A stretch of DNA of 31,915 nucleotides from CAKOSP01 sp964369845 (GCA_964369845.1 CAYJFJ010000012.1:1-31915); one strand, 5' to 3'. Shown: positions 1-8,091, numbered from the stretch's first letter. Notes: generated from the letters alone by a model not told the origin. A program made the numbers and translations.

Positions 1-41
1 TAGCTTGGAAGGCTAAAGTTCTACCATTAAACTACATCCGC
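1..41 (-). tRNA. tRNA-Gly(UCC), 5' part, cut by window edge
   Basis: On the minus strand the sequence begins GCGGATGTAG and continues through a D-arm (GTTTAATGGTAGAAC) into an anticodon stem with loop CTTCCAA, giving anticodon TCC (Gly). The anticodon stem TTAGC/GCTA.. is present, and the variable, T-arm and acceptor 3' strand lie beyond the left edge. It has its own promoter immediately upstream. Confidence 0.9.
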
Positions 42-49
42 ATGAAAAA

Positions 50-78
50 ATTATAACAAACAATTGTTATAATTTCAA
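50..78 (-). promoter_or_regulatory. Promoter of the tRNA-Gly gene
   Basis: On the minus strand TTGAAA (73-78) and TATAAT (50-55) are separated by exactly 17 bases, and the -10 box sits about 8 bases before the tRNA 5' end. The boxes lie inside an inverted repeat with 12-base arms (AAATTATAACAA and its complement, 4-base spacer), which may be coincidental in AT-rich DNA. Confidence 0.75.
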
Positions 79-163
79 GTCTTTTTTTAAAAAATTTATA
101 TTTTTTTAACTTTTTATTAGTTTAATACCTAAAATGATGTAGTTTATGTTAAACTTTAGCATT

Positions 164-1546
164 TTATGAATTGTTTTTTATCCAGTTTAATACTTCTTCA
201 GAGTCATCTAGATGGTGTTTAGTATGTCCGATTATTTGATAATCTTCATGACCTTTACCTAATATTAATAAAATGTCTTCTTTATTTAACATTTCTATGC
301 CACATTTTATGGCGTCTTTTCTATCCATGATTACTTCGTAGTTTTCACTTTCAACTCCTTTGATAATATCATTCATAATATTATCAGGATTTTCTGTTCT
401 TGGATTATCACTTGTTAAAATAGTATAATCACTTAATCTAGAAGCAATTCCACCCATTAACGGTCTTTTCTTAGGATCTCTGTCTCCACCACAACCAACG
501 ATAGTTATTACTTTACCAGTTTTTAATTCATTATAAGCTGTAATAACTTTTTCTACAGCGTCCGGAGTATGAGCATAGTCGATAACTGCATATCCGTTAT
601 TAACTTTAATAGTCTCACATCTTCCTTTTGGAGGATTTATAAGTTTTGACTTTTCAAGTAGAGTAGTTATATCAAATCCAAGTTCTACTAAAAGTGCTAG
701 AGCCGTTAGGTAATTATATATATTGAATTTACTAGTTAAATTTATTAGCGCGTTATATGTATTGTTTTTATAGTTAAATTGTAAATCTATTTCTGCAGCA
801 GTAATTTTGTATTTTGATATAAAATAATCATTTTCCTCATTACTTCCGATTGTGATGCAGTTACTATATTTGTTTACAAAATTATCACCATATGAATCAT
901 CACTATTAACTATAAAAGGTGCACCTTCATGCATTTGATTTGTTAACTTTAATTTTTCATTTAAATAGTTTTCCATTGTCTCATGATAATCTAAATGATC
1001 TTGTGTTAAGTTAGTAAAAGCTCCTGCACTAAATTTTAATCCTGCTACTCTTTCAAATGATAAAGCATGAGAACTTACTTCCATAACTATATGTGTACAT
1101 TTTTTTTCAAGCGCATTATAAAATAACTTATATAAATTTAAAATATCTGGTGTTGTGTTTTCTAGTTCAATAAACTCATCTTTATGATAGTAACCAATTG
1201 TTCCTATATAAGCAACATTAATATTTAATCTTTGTAATAATTGATATGTTAAATAACAAGTTGTTGTTTTTCCGTTTGTGCCTGTTACTCCAATTATTTT
1301 TATTTCACTTATTTTTTGTGAGTATTCTTCTATTAATCTTTCTTTTAAATACTTTTCTGTATTTTCTGTTTTTGTAAGAACAATATTATCTTGCTGTAAT
1401 TCTATGTTTTTAGAAACTACGATGTGTGTTGCTCCATTTTTTATTGCATCTTCTATGTAATCATGGCCATCTACGTTGTGCCCGACAATTGCCACGAATG
1501 TTTGATTAGGATTTACTAATCTTGAATCTGTTTCGTATTTAATCAT
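164..1546 (-). CDS. murE: UDP-N-acetylmuramoyl-tripeptide synthetase MurE (meso-DAP type by motif)
   Basis: Cytoplasmic Mur ligase that adds the third amino acid to UDP-MurNAc-L-Ala-D-Glu in peptidoglycan synthesis, using ATP. Seen in the 460-residue product: the P-loop GVTGTNGKTTT (about residues 86-96), ENTTPD, the EVSSHAL segment, the DRDPKKRP segment of the C-terminal domain, and DNPRTENP. In characterised MurE enzymes DNPR contacts meso-diaminopimelate, while Lys-adding enzymes differ there, so a DAP-type wall is inferred. The start is the ATG at 1544-1546, preceded by GAGG with good spacing. The in-frame ATG at 1568-1570 overlaps the likely -10 box and cannot lie on the transcript. No clear T-tract terminator follows; a weak hairpin (130-136 with 160-166) overlaps the stop codon. 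The neighbouring tRNA-Gly has its own promoter. Confidence 0.93.
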   Translation of the reverse strand: MIKYETDSRLVNPNQTFVAIVGHNVDGHDYIEDAIKNGATHIVVSKNIELQQDNIVLTKTENTEKYLKERLIEEYSQKISEIKIIGVTGTNGKTTTCYLTYQLLQRLNINVAYIGTIGYYHKDEFIELENTTPDILNLYKLFYNALEKKCTHIVMEVSSHALSFERVAGLKFSAGAFTNLTQDHLDYHETMENYLNEKLKLTNQMHEGAPFIVNSDDSYGDNFVNKYSNCITIGSNEENDYFISKYKITAAEIDLQFNYKNNTYNALINLTSKFNIYNYLTALALLVELGFDITTLLEKSKLINPPKGRCETIKVNNGYAVIDYAHTPDAVEKVITAYNELKTGKVITIVGCGGDRDPKKRPLMGGIASRLSDYTILTSDNPRTENPDNIMNDIIKGVESENYEVIMDRKDAIKCGIEMLNKEDILLILGKGHEDYQIIGHTKHHLDDSEEVLNWIKNNS

Positions 1547-1568
1547 TTTTTTCCTCGTTTCTACTTCC

Positions 1569-1574
1569 ATTATA
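1569..1574 (-). promoter_or_regulatory. Probable -10 box of murE
   Basis: TATAAT on the minus strand, about 22 bases before the chosen murE ATG. It predicts transcription starting near 1562. No convincing -35 box is seen at 16-18 bases spacing, so the promoter call rests on this box and its position. Confidence 0.5.
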
Positions 1575-1650
1575 CAATATTTTTTAAAATATATAATAGT
1601 TTTTTTGAAAATTTTATGTTATTATTATAAGGTAAGATAGGTGAGATAAA

Positions 1651-4059
1651 GTGGCAGATATAGGAAATCATTTTCAAGTAGATATAAATAGTTTATTAAG
1701 TAATGAAAAAGCTGTTTTTCAGGGTAACAAATATAGAATAACTGTTTTATCTGATAGATTAATCCGATTTGAATATAATGTTAATGGTAAATTTAATGAC
1801 TTTCCAACGTCTTTTGCTGCTAATAGAAAGTTTAATCTTCCTCAGTTTGAAGTTGATCAAGATGAAAAATATTTGGCTATTTATTCGAAATATTTTTTAC
1901 TTAAGTATCGTAAAGAAGCTCCATTTAAAGGAAGTACTTTGGCGCCTGATTCTAATTTAAGTGTAAGACTTAATAATACAGATAAAATGTGGTATCCTAA
2001 CCATCCTGAGGCAAGAAATTTCAAAAGTTCTACTGTTAGCTTAGATGCAATAACTAATAAACTTCAAAAGGGACTCTATTCTACTGATGGATTTGCAATG
2101 ATTGATGACTCTCATAGTTTTTTAATAGATAATAATGGATATTTAAATGATAATAATTCAGGTGGTCTTGATTTTTATTTATTTATGTATAAAAGAGACT
2201 TTGGTTTATGTTTAAATGATTATTTTAAATTAACAAAAAAACCAGCTTTACTTCCAAGATATGCTTTAGGTGTTTGGTGGAATAAAGAGATGATTTATAG
2301 TGCAAGAGATTGTATTAAACTTATAAAGGAGTTTAATAATAATGATATTCCATTATCAATACTGCTTTTAAGCGAGTATTGGCATATTAAAGATAGTAGA
2401 AATATGACCCTTTATAGAAGTGGTTATACTTTTAATAATAATTTATTTCCTGAACCTAAGGAAAATATTGAAGAAATTCATAATTATGGAGTTAAACTTG
2501 GTCTTCATTTAGACCCAGAAGAAGGTATCAGAAAAAGTGAACCTGCTTATAATAAATTAATTTCATCATTTGATGTTAAACCTGGAAGGGCAATTCCTTT
2601 TAATATTATGAGTAAAAAGTTTATTACTGGTTTTATATCTGAAATTATTAATCCACTTATGGATTTAGATGTTGATTTCTTTTGGATTGATTACGCTAAT
2701 AATTTAAAGACTTTAGAAGCTCTTAATTATTATATAACTACCAATTATTATAAAAATAAAGATAAAAGACCTATGGTTTTAAGTAGAAATCCTTTGGTTG
2801 CTGCTCATAAATATCCTGTTCATTATTCTGGTAAAACTAAAGTTTCATGGAATACACTTTCTACACTTCCTTTTTTTAATTCAAATTCTAGTAATATTGG
2901 ATTATCTTGGTGGAGTCATGATATTGGTGGTTATACTGGTGGTATTGAAGATAGTGAACTATATTTAAGATATGTGCAGTTTTCATGTTTTTCTCCAATA
3001 TTTAGGTTTAGCTCTGATAAAGGTTATTACTACAAAAGAGAACCTTGGCTTTGGGATATGAAAACTCATGCTGTAACTAAAAAGTATTGTAATTTAAGAC
3101 ATAAATTAATACCTTATTTATATTCTGAAAATTATAATTATCATATGACTGGTATGCCGCTTGTTCAGCCAGTTTACTATACAAATCCTGAAATTTATGA
3201 TGAACCTAATTATAAAAGTGAATATTTATTTGGTAGTCAGTTTTTAATATCTCCGATTACAAATCAAAAAGATTTAGTTATGAATAGATCTATTGAGAAA
3301 ATATTTTTACCTGAAGGTGTTTGGTATGATTACCATAATGGTAAAAAGTTTATAGGTAATAAAAGATTTATAGTTTTTTATAAAGATGAAGATTATCCAG
3401 TTTTTGTTAAAGAAGGCGCTATTATACCTATGGCAGTATTAGATGAAAATATAAATAGTACAGAAAATCCTAAAACTATTGAAATAGATATATTTCCTGG
3501 AAAGAATAATATGTACCGTTTATACGAAGATGATGGTATTTCACAAAAATATGAATCAGGTAATTACTTTATTACATCTATTGAGTATTTATATTTAAAA
3601 AATAATTACACTGTTAAAATTAAACCTTTAGAGGGAGTAGGCGGAATAATTCCTAAATTTAGAAACTATGTTATTAAATTTAAAAATACAAGAAAGCCTA
3701 GTTCACTAACTGTTTCTTTAAATGGTGATGCGTTTTCTAAAAATGTAGTAGCATTTGAAAGTGATTTAAGTTTTATTGTAAATATTAATCATGTTGATAC
3801 TACAAAAGAACTTATTATTACTTCTAAAGGGTCTAATTTAGAAATAGCGGCTCAGCGTATAATGAATGAAGACATCAATTCTATAATTAGTGATTTAGCT
3901 ATTAGTACAGATTTAAAAGAAGAAATCGCTGATATTTTATTTAGTAAAATGTCAATTAAGAAAAAAAGAATAGCAATAAATAAATTAAAAAGACATGGTC
4001 TAGATAATAAATTTGCTAAGATGTTTTTAAAATTACTTGAATATAGCGCTGAAATCTAA
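1651..4059 (+). CDS. GH31-family glycosidase, probable alpha-glucosidase relative with substituted active-site residues
   Basis: An 802-residue protein with the GH31 layout: N-terminal beta domain, (beta/alpha)8 barrel (about 205-520) and C-terminal beta domains. The barrel carries the GH31 signatures FFWIDY (D347 at the nucleophile position), SRNP, HKYPVHYSG and WWSHDIGG. However, the acid/base Asp that should follow the Gly in the SGD motif is Lys395; the distance from it to WSHDIGG is the same as in E. coli YicI. The usual DMDWH substrate-binding motif reads SEYWH (241-245). Catalysis by the standard mechanism is therefore doubtful. There is no signal peptide, so it is cytoplasmic. A charged helical tail of about 70 residues follows the last beta domain. 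The start is GTG at 1651, after AGGTGAG at 1639-1645. It is transcribed divergently from murE. Confidence 0.85.
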   Translation: MADIGNHFQVDINSLLSNEKAVFQGNKYRITVLSDRLIRFEYNVNGKFNDFPTSFAANRKFNLPQFEVDQDEKYLAIYSKYFLLKYRKEAPFKGSTLAPDSNLSVRLNNTDKMWYPNHPEARNFKSSTVSLDAITNKLQKGLYSTDGFAMIDDSHSFLIDNNGYLNDNNSGGLDFYLFMYKRDFGLCLNDYFKLTKKPALLPRYALGVWWNKEMIYSARDCIKLIKEFNNNDIPLSILLLSEYWHIKDSRNMTLYRSGYTFNNNLFPEPKENIEEIHNYGVKLGLHLDPEEGIRKSEPAYNKLISSFDVKPGRAIPFNIMSKKFITGFISEIINPLMDLDVDFFWIDYANNLKTLEALNYYITTNYYKNKDKRPMVLSRNPLVAAHKYPVHYSGKTKVSWNTLSTLPFFNSNSSNIGLSWWSHDIGGYTGGIEDSELYLRYVQFSCFSPIFRFSSDKGYYYKREPWLWDMKTHAVTKKYCNLRHKLIPYLYSENYNYHMTGMPLVQPVYYTNPEIYDEPNYKSEYLFGSQFLISPITNQKDLVMNRSIEKIFLPEGVWYDYHNGKKFIGNKRFIVFYKDEDYPVFVKEGAIIPMAVLDENINSTENPKTIEIDIFPGKNNMYRLYEDDGISQKYESGNYFITSIEYLYLKNNYTVKIKPLEGVGGIIPKFRNYVIKFKNTRKPSSLTVSLNGDAFSKNVVAFESDLSFIVNINHVDTTKELIITSKGSNLEIAAQRIMNEDINSIISDLAISTDLKEEIADILFSKMSIKKKRIAINKLKRHGLDNKFAKMFLKLLEYSAEI

Positions 4060-4065
4060 TATAAT
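4037..4065 (+). promoter_or_regulatory. Promoter of the T-box/leuS transcript
   Basis: TTGAAT (4037-4042), a 17-base spacer, then TATAAT (4060-4065). It lies across the 3' end of the GH31 gene and places the transcript start near 4072, just before stem I of the T-box. Confidence 0.75.
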
Positions 4066-4071
4066 ATTTTT

Positions 4072-4262
4072 AAGCAGATGAAAAAAGAGTAGTAAAAATC
4101 AATGTTTTTTAAGAAAGTTAATGGTTGATGTGAATTAACAAAACATGATTTTGAATTAACTTTTGGATGTATTGGGGTAATTTCCTTATCAATTATAAAG
4201 TTTAAATTAAGGTGGTACCACGGAAGATATTTCGTCCTTTGGGTTATCATCTTTTTATTTTT
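4072..4262 (+). promoter_or_regulatory. T-box leader (leucine, UUA specifier) with terminator
   Basis: The conserved T-box AAGGTGGTACCACGG is at 4209-4223. Its TGGT pairs with an acceptor end NCCA whose discriminator is A, as expected for tRNA-Leu. Stem I can be drawn: AGTA (4088-4091) opposite GAA (4153-4155) forms the specifier-loop S-turn, closed on one side by an AAAATC(A)ATGTTTT/AAAACATGATTTT helix and on the other by an A/G-rich strand pairing with CTTTT. The triplet after GAA is TTA (4156-4158), a Leu codon, followed by A. A CC/GG-looped hairpin with AAGAT/ATCTT arms and a T-rich tract ends near 4262 and is the probable terminator. Uncharged tRNA-Leu(UAA) should allow readthrough. Confidence 0.92.
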
Positions 4263-4275
4263 TAAGGAGTTTTTT

Positions 4276-4653
4276 ATGTTAGAAATTGATTTGTATATTT
4301 TACTTTTCTTATTACTATTTTTAATTTTGTTTATACTGGATTATTTTTTAATCTTGAGACCAAAACTCATTAAGATTTTGAAAGGTAAAGTTAAAAAGAA
4401 AATTAAATTTATGGAAATGGATTATTTATCTATTAAATTTAATTTAAATAAAAAGAAGTTATATAAAAGATGGATTATACTTTGGATTGCTTTAATAAAT
4501 TCTTTTATTATATCTGTGGTGTCTTTTGTTGTTATAATTACACCTCTTGATTATGTTTATCAATTTATGATTGGTTTTTTACTACTATTAGGATTGATAT
4601 ATGCTTTATATGATTTTTTTGGAAGATATCTTATTAAGAAAGGATTGAATTAA
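4276..4653 (+). CDS. Small integral membrane protein in the leuS transcript
   Basis: A 125-residue protein, not recognised. Hydrophobic segments at about 5-26, 68-89 and 93-113 suggest three membrane helices. They are separated by a very basic loop of about 40 residues (KGKVKKKIKF...NKKKLYKRW) that is probably cytoplasmic. The start ATG follows AAGGAG (4264-4269). It lies between the T-box terminator and leuS with one base separating its stop from the leuS ATG, so it is co-transcribed and presumably translationally coupled. Its location means leucine starvation should induce it together with LeuRS. There is no motif for transport, and a leucine-transport role would be only a guess. Confidence 0.75.
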   Translation: MLEIDLYILLFLLLFLILFILDYFLILRPKLIKILKGKVKKKIKFMEMDYLSIKFNLNKKKLYKRWIILWIALINSFIISVVSFVVIITPLDYVYQFMIGFLLLLGLIYALYDFFGRYLIKKGLN

Positions 4654-4654
4654 T

Positions 4655-7462
4655 ATGGATTTTAAAAATTATGAAAAAAAATGGAGAAAATATTGGGAAG
4701 ATAATAATGTTTTTAAAACAGATTTGTATGATTTTAGTAAACCTAAATTTTATGCACTTGATATGTTTCCTTATCCTTCAGGAGTAGGACTTCATGCAGG
4801 TCACCCAGAAGGTTATACAGCTACTGATATAGTTGCTCGTATGAAAAAAATGCAAGGATATAATGTTTTACATCCTATGGGATGGGATGCATTTGGTTTA
4901 CCTGCAGAGCAGTTTGCTATTTCTACTGGTAATCATCCTGAAACGTTTACTAAAGAAAATATTGCAACATTTAAAAATCAATTAAAATCTTTAGGTTTTG
5001 CATATGACTGGGATTTAGAAATTTCTACTACCGATCCATCTTTTTATAAGTGGACTCAGTGGATTTTTAAACAGTTATATACTGATGGTTATGCTAAATT
5101 AGTAGATATGCCTGTTAACTGGTGTGAAGAGCTTGGAACAGTTCTTGCTAATGATGAAGTAATTGATGGTAAAAGTGAACGTGGTGGTTATCCTGTTATA
5201 AGAAAAAACATGAAACAGTGGGTAATTGATATTCCGAAATTTGCTGAGAAATTATTAGATGGATTAAATGACTTAGACTGGCCTGAATCTACTAAAGAAA
5301 TTCAAAGAAATTGGATAGGTAAAAGTATAGGTGCAGAAGTTATTTTTAAAATTGATGGATTTGAAGATACATTTACTGTCTTTACTACAAGAGCTGATAC
5401 TTTATTTGGAGCTACATACTGTGTATTATCTCCTGAACATAAATTAGTTGATAAAATTACTAGTTTAGATCAAAAAGAGTTAGTTTCTGCATATAAAAAA
5501 GAATGTTCTTCTAAAAGTGATTTAGAACGTACTGAACTTAATAAAGACAAATCTGGAGTATTTACTGGTGCTTATGCTATAAATCCAGTTAATAATGCTT
5601 TAATTCCTATTTGGATTGCTGATTATGTTTTAGCTAGCTATGGAACTGGTGCTATTATGGCTGTTCCTGCACATGATGAACGTGATTATGAATTTGCTAA
5701 AAAATTTGATTTACCGATTGTTCAAGTTTTAGAAGAAGTTACTGGCAAAAAACATGAAAATGAACATTTTAAAAAAAGCATTGTTGCTATTGTGTATGAT
5801 GAGGCTACTGCTAAATATCTTACTATTAATTGGAAAGAAAAGGGTGGTAGATTATTTATCGGTGGAACTATCAATGATAATGAATGTGCTTTAGAGTGTG
5901 CTATAAGAGAAATCAAAGAAGAAACTGGTTATGTTGATTTAGAATTAATAAGAGAAACTTTTAAAATAAATCATCATTATTATGCTTTTAATAAAGATAA
6001 ACATTTTAATGTTGAAGCTACTGGTTTGTTATTTAAATTAAAATCAGATAAAAAAGTATCTACTTCATTAGAAGAAGATGAAATTTTTAATGTAGAGTGG
6101 GTTTCTAGAGAAATTATTGATTCTGAAATTAAAGATGAACTACATAAAAAAGTTTATTCTTATTCACTGTGTGATAGTGCTATGACTGGTGATGGAAAAC
6201 ATATCAATTCTGATTTTTTAAATGAACTTGATAAACAATGTGCAATTGATAAAATGATAGAGTGGTTAGAAGAAAACAAGTGTGGAAGTAAGAAAGTTAA
6301 TTTCCGTTTAAGAGAATGGATTTTTGCAAGACAAAGATACTGGGGAGAACCAATTCCTATTATGCATATGGAAAATGGAAGTTTAAGACTTATTCCTGAT
6401 GAAAAATTACCTCTAATACTTCCTGAACTTGACGATTATTCTCCAAAAGGAGGAAAAAGTCCACTTGATAGTGCTTATGACTGGAAAAGCGTTAATGTTG
6501 ATGGTATGAATGGAACTATAGAAACTTCTACTATGCCTGGTTCTGCTGGTTCAAGTTGGTATTATTTAAGATATATTGATCCTAAAAATGAAAAACAGCT
6601 TGCAGATCCTAAGCTTTTAGAATACTGGATGCCAGTTGATTTATATGTGGGTGGACCAGAACATGCTGTAGGTCATTTGTTATATTCAAGAATGTGGAAT
6701 AATTATTTATATGAAAAAGGTATTGTTCCTACTAAAGAACCATTTAAAAAATTAGTTCATCAAGGAATGATATTAGGATCTAATGGAATTAAAATGGGGA
6801 AAAGATTTCCTGAATTTGTTGTTAATCCTACTGATGTTGTAGAAAAATATGGTGCAGATACTTTAAGATTATATGAAATGTTTATGGGACCGCTTGAAGC
6901 TGATAAACCTTGGAATGATCAAGCTTTAGAAGGTTCTCATAAGTTTTTAGAAAGAATATATAGAGTTTTTGATGAAAAAGTAAGTGATGAAGATTCTCCA
7001 AATTTAGAAACTATTTATCATAAAACAGTAAAAAAAGTAACTGAAGACTATGAGTCACTAAATTTTAATACTGCTATTAGTCAAATGATGATTTTTATTA
7101 ATGCTGTATACAAGGAAAATAACTTTCCTAAAAAGTATGCACTTGAGTTTTTAAAATTGCTTAACCCGATTGCACCTTTTATTACTGAAGAAATTTGGAA
7201 TAAAATGGGTAATGTAAATAGTATTGCATTTGAAAACTGGCCAGTATATGATAATGAAAAAACAATTGATAGCTCTTTAGAAATAGGAGTTCAAATTAAT
7301 GGTAAACTTAGAGCTACTATTAATATAGCTTTAGATGAACCTAAAGACTCAATTTTAGCTAAAGCTTATGAAAATGAGAATGTAAAAAAATATTTAGAAA
7401 CAGGTAATGTAGTTAAAGAAATTGTTGTACCTGGAAAAATTGTTAATTTAGTTGTAAAATAA
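4655..7462 (+). CDS. leuS: Leucyl-tRNA synthetase with an inserted Nudix domain
   Basis: Charges tRNA-Leu with leucine. Seen in the 935-residue product: HIGH motif as HAGH (47-50), the CP1 editing domain with TTRADTLFGATY and AVPAHDERDYEFA, the catalytic-core segment RLREWIFARQRYWGEPIPI, and the KMSKS loop as KMGKR (713-717), followed by an anticodon-binding domain. Between FDLPIVQV (about 358) and TGDGKHINS (511), where ordinary LeuRS has a short linker, lies about 145 residues with a complete Nudix box (404-426: G-x5-E-x7-REIKEETGY). Both flanks stay in frame and the rest is normal LeuRS, so this is a genuine domain insertion at the end of CP1. The start ATG follows AAAGGA. Regulated by the upstream T-box. 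Confidence 0.95.
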   Translation: MDFKNYEKKWRKYWEDNNVFKTDLYDFSKPKFYALDMFPYPSGVGLHAGHPEGYTATDIVARMKKMQGYNVLHPMGWDAFGLPAEQFAISTGNHPETFTKENIATFKNQLKSLGFAYDWDLEISTTDPSFYKWTQWIFKQLYTDGYAKLVDMPVNWCEELGTVLANDEVIDGKSERGGYPVIRKNMKQWVIDIPKFAEKLLDGLNDLDWPESTKEIQRNWIGKSIGAEVIFKIDGFEDTFTVFTTRADTLFGATYCVLSPEHKLVDKITSLDQKELVSAYKKECSSKSDLERTELNKDKSGVFTGAYAINPVNNALIPIWIADYVLASYGTGAIMAVPAHDERDYEFAKKFDLPIVQVLEEVTGKKHENEHFKKSIVAIVYDEATAKYLTINWKEKGGRLFIGGTINDNECALECAIREIKEETGYVDLELIRETFKINHHYYAFNKDKHFNVEATGLLFKLKSDKKVSTSLEEDEIFNVEWVSREIIDSEIKDELHKKVYSYSLCDSAMTGDGKHINSDFLNELDKQCAIDKMIEWLEENKCGSKKVNFRLREWIFARQRYWGEPIPIMHMENGSLRLIPDEKLPLILPELDDYSPKGGKSPLDSAYDWKSVNVDGMNGTIETSTMPGSAGSSWYYLRYIDPKNEKQLADPKLLEYWMPVDLYVGGPEHAVGHLLYSRMWNNYLYEKGIVPTKEPFKKLVHQGMILGSNGIKMGKRFPEFVVNPTDVVEKYGADTLRLYEMFMGPLEADKPWNDQALEGSHKFLERIYRVFDEKVSDEDSPNLETIYHKTVKKVTEDYESLNFNTAISQMMIFINAVYKENNFPKKYALEFLKLLNPIAPFITEEIWNKMGNVNSIAFENWPVYDNEKTIDSSLEIGVQINGKLRATINIALDEPKDSILAKAYENENVKKYLETGNVVKEIVVPGKIVNLVVK

Positions 7463-7468
7463 AAAAAT

Positions 7469-7495
7469 GATTTTGATTTCAAAATCGTTTTTTTT
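7469..7495 (+). terminator. Rho-independent terminator after leuS
   Basis: GATTTTGA (7469-7476), a TT loop, TCAAAATC (7479-7486), then G and eight Ts. It begins seven bases after the leuS stop. Confidence 0.9.
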
Positions 7496-7543
7496 GACAA
7501 TATTTTTTGTTGTTTATTTATATAATAAATCAAGGTGATTTAT

Positions 7544-7714
7544 GTGAAAGTTAAAATTTTTGATGAAATGCACGAAAAAGATTTAGAAAAAGCACTAAAC
7601 TTCTTTTTAAGTGAATGTGAAAGTGATATAATAGATATCAAGTATCAAGTTGCTATTGCAATTTCTGGTGAAGAACAAATATATTGTTTTAGTGCGTTAG
7701 TTTATTATAGTTAA
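7544..7714 (+). CDS. Cse60-like small protein (DUF2758 family)
   Basis: A 56-residue ORF starting MKVKIFDEMHEKDLEKALNF and ending with EEQIYCFSALVYYS. This pattern (KVKIFDE...HEKDLEK...IIDIKY......EQIYCFSA) matches what I know of the Cse60 family, a sigma-E-controlled sporulation protein in Bacillus; the role here is inferred from that resemblance. The start is GTG at 7544-7546, six bases after AAGGTGAT. An ATG two bases upstream is in another frame and hits TGA at once. A TTGACA at 7494 and a TATAAT at 7521 are spaced 21 bases apart, so a vegetative promoter is uncertain. Its stop overlaps the stop of the opposite-strand gene by two bases. Confidence 0.75.
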   Translation: MKVKIFDEMHEKDLEKALNFFLSECESDIIDIKYQVAIAISGEEQIYCFSALVYYS

Positions 7715-8091
7715 ACCATGTACATATCGTTGATTGTTGATTCAAAATCTTCAGTACTATGTACATTCGATTGTTCTATTTTGGCTATTCTGTGTTCAAG
7801 TCTATTTATTTGTCTTTCAAGTTTTGCTAGTCTACTTTCAATGTCATCAGTTGGATAAGTTCCATAAGGTGGCTGCATGTTCATATTTTGGTTCATTCCT
7901 GGTGCCATGTTTTGGTTTAATTGATTACCTGGGCCAGCATAAAAACTTGATTGAGCATTTAAAGTAGGCATGGTTTGTTGATACATCATATTTGGATTAG
8001 GCATGTTTTGTGGTCCTTGAATACCACCTGGCATGTTAGACTGCATATAGTCTGTTTGTTCGTGAAAAAATGAAGATCTATTTTTTTTCAT
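7711..8091 (-). CDS. Q/N/M/P-rich protein with C-terminal coiled coil
   Basis: A 126-residue hydrophilic protein, not recognised. Residues about 14-82 are a low-complexity tract rich in Asn, Gln, Met, Pro and Gly with recurrent NQN and NMNM elements. Residues about 83-108 (DDIESRLAKLERQINRLEHR..) form heptads typical of a short coiled coil. It has no signal peptide or membrane segment. The start ATG follows a strong GGAGGAATTAACT, and TATAAT lies at 8111-8116 on the minus strand. It converges on the Cse60-like gene and diverges from trmB. The composition recalls spore-coat or adhesive structural proteins of Bacilli, but no homology is claimed. Confidence 0.75.
   Translation of the reverse strand: MKKNRSSFFHEQTDYMQSNMPGGIQGPQNMPNPNMMYQQTMPTLNAQSSFYAGPGNQLNQNMAPGMNQNMNMQPPYGTYPTDDIESRLAKLERQINRLEHRIAKIEQSNVHSTEDFESTINDMYMV

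Noticed and set aside
50..78. The inverted repeat before the tRNA-Gly gene as an operator.
   Set aside because: The arms are mostly the -10 box and its complement in AT-rich DNA, and the interval is fully explained as a promoter.
4132..4139. First GAATTAAC in the T-box leader as the specifier loop.
   Set aside because: It lies in the apical part of stem I; only the second copy (4153-4160) is opposite the AGTA strand with helices on both sides.
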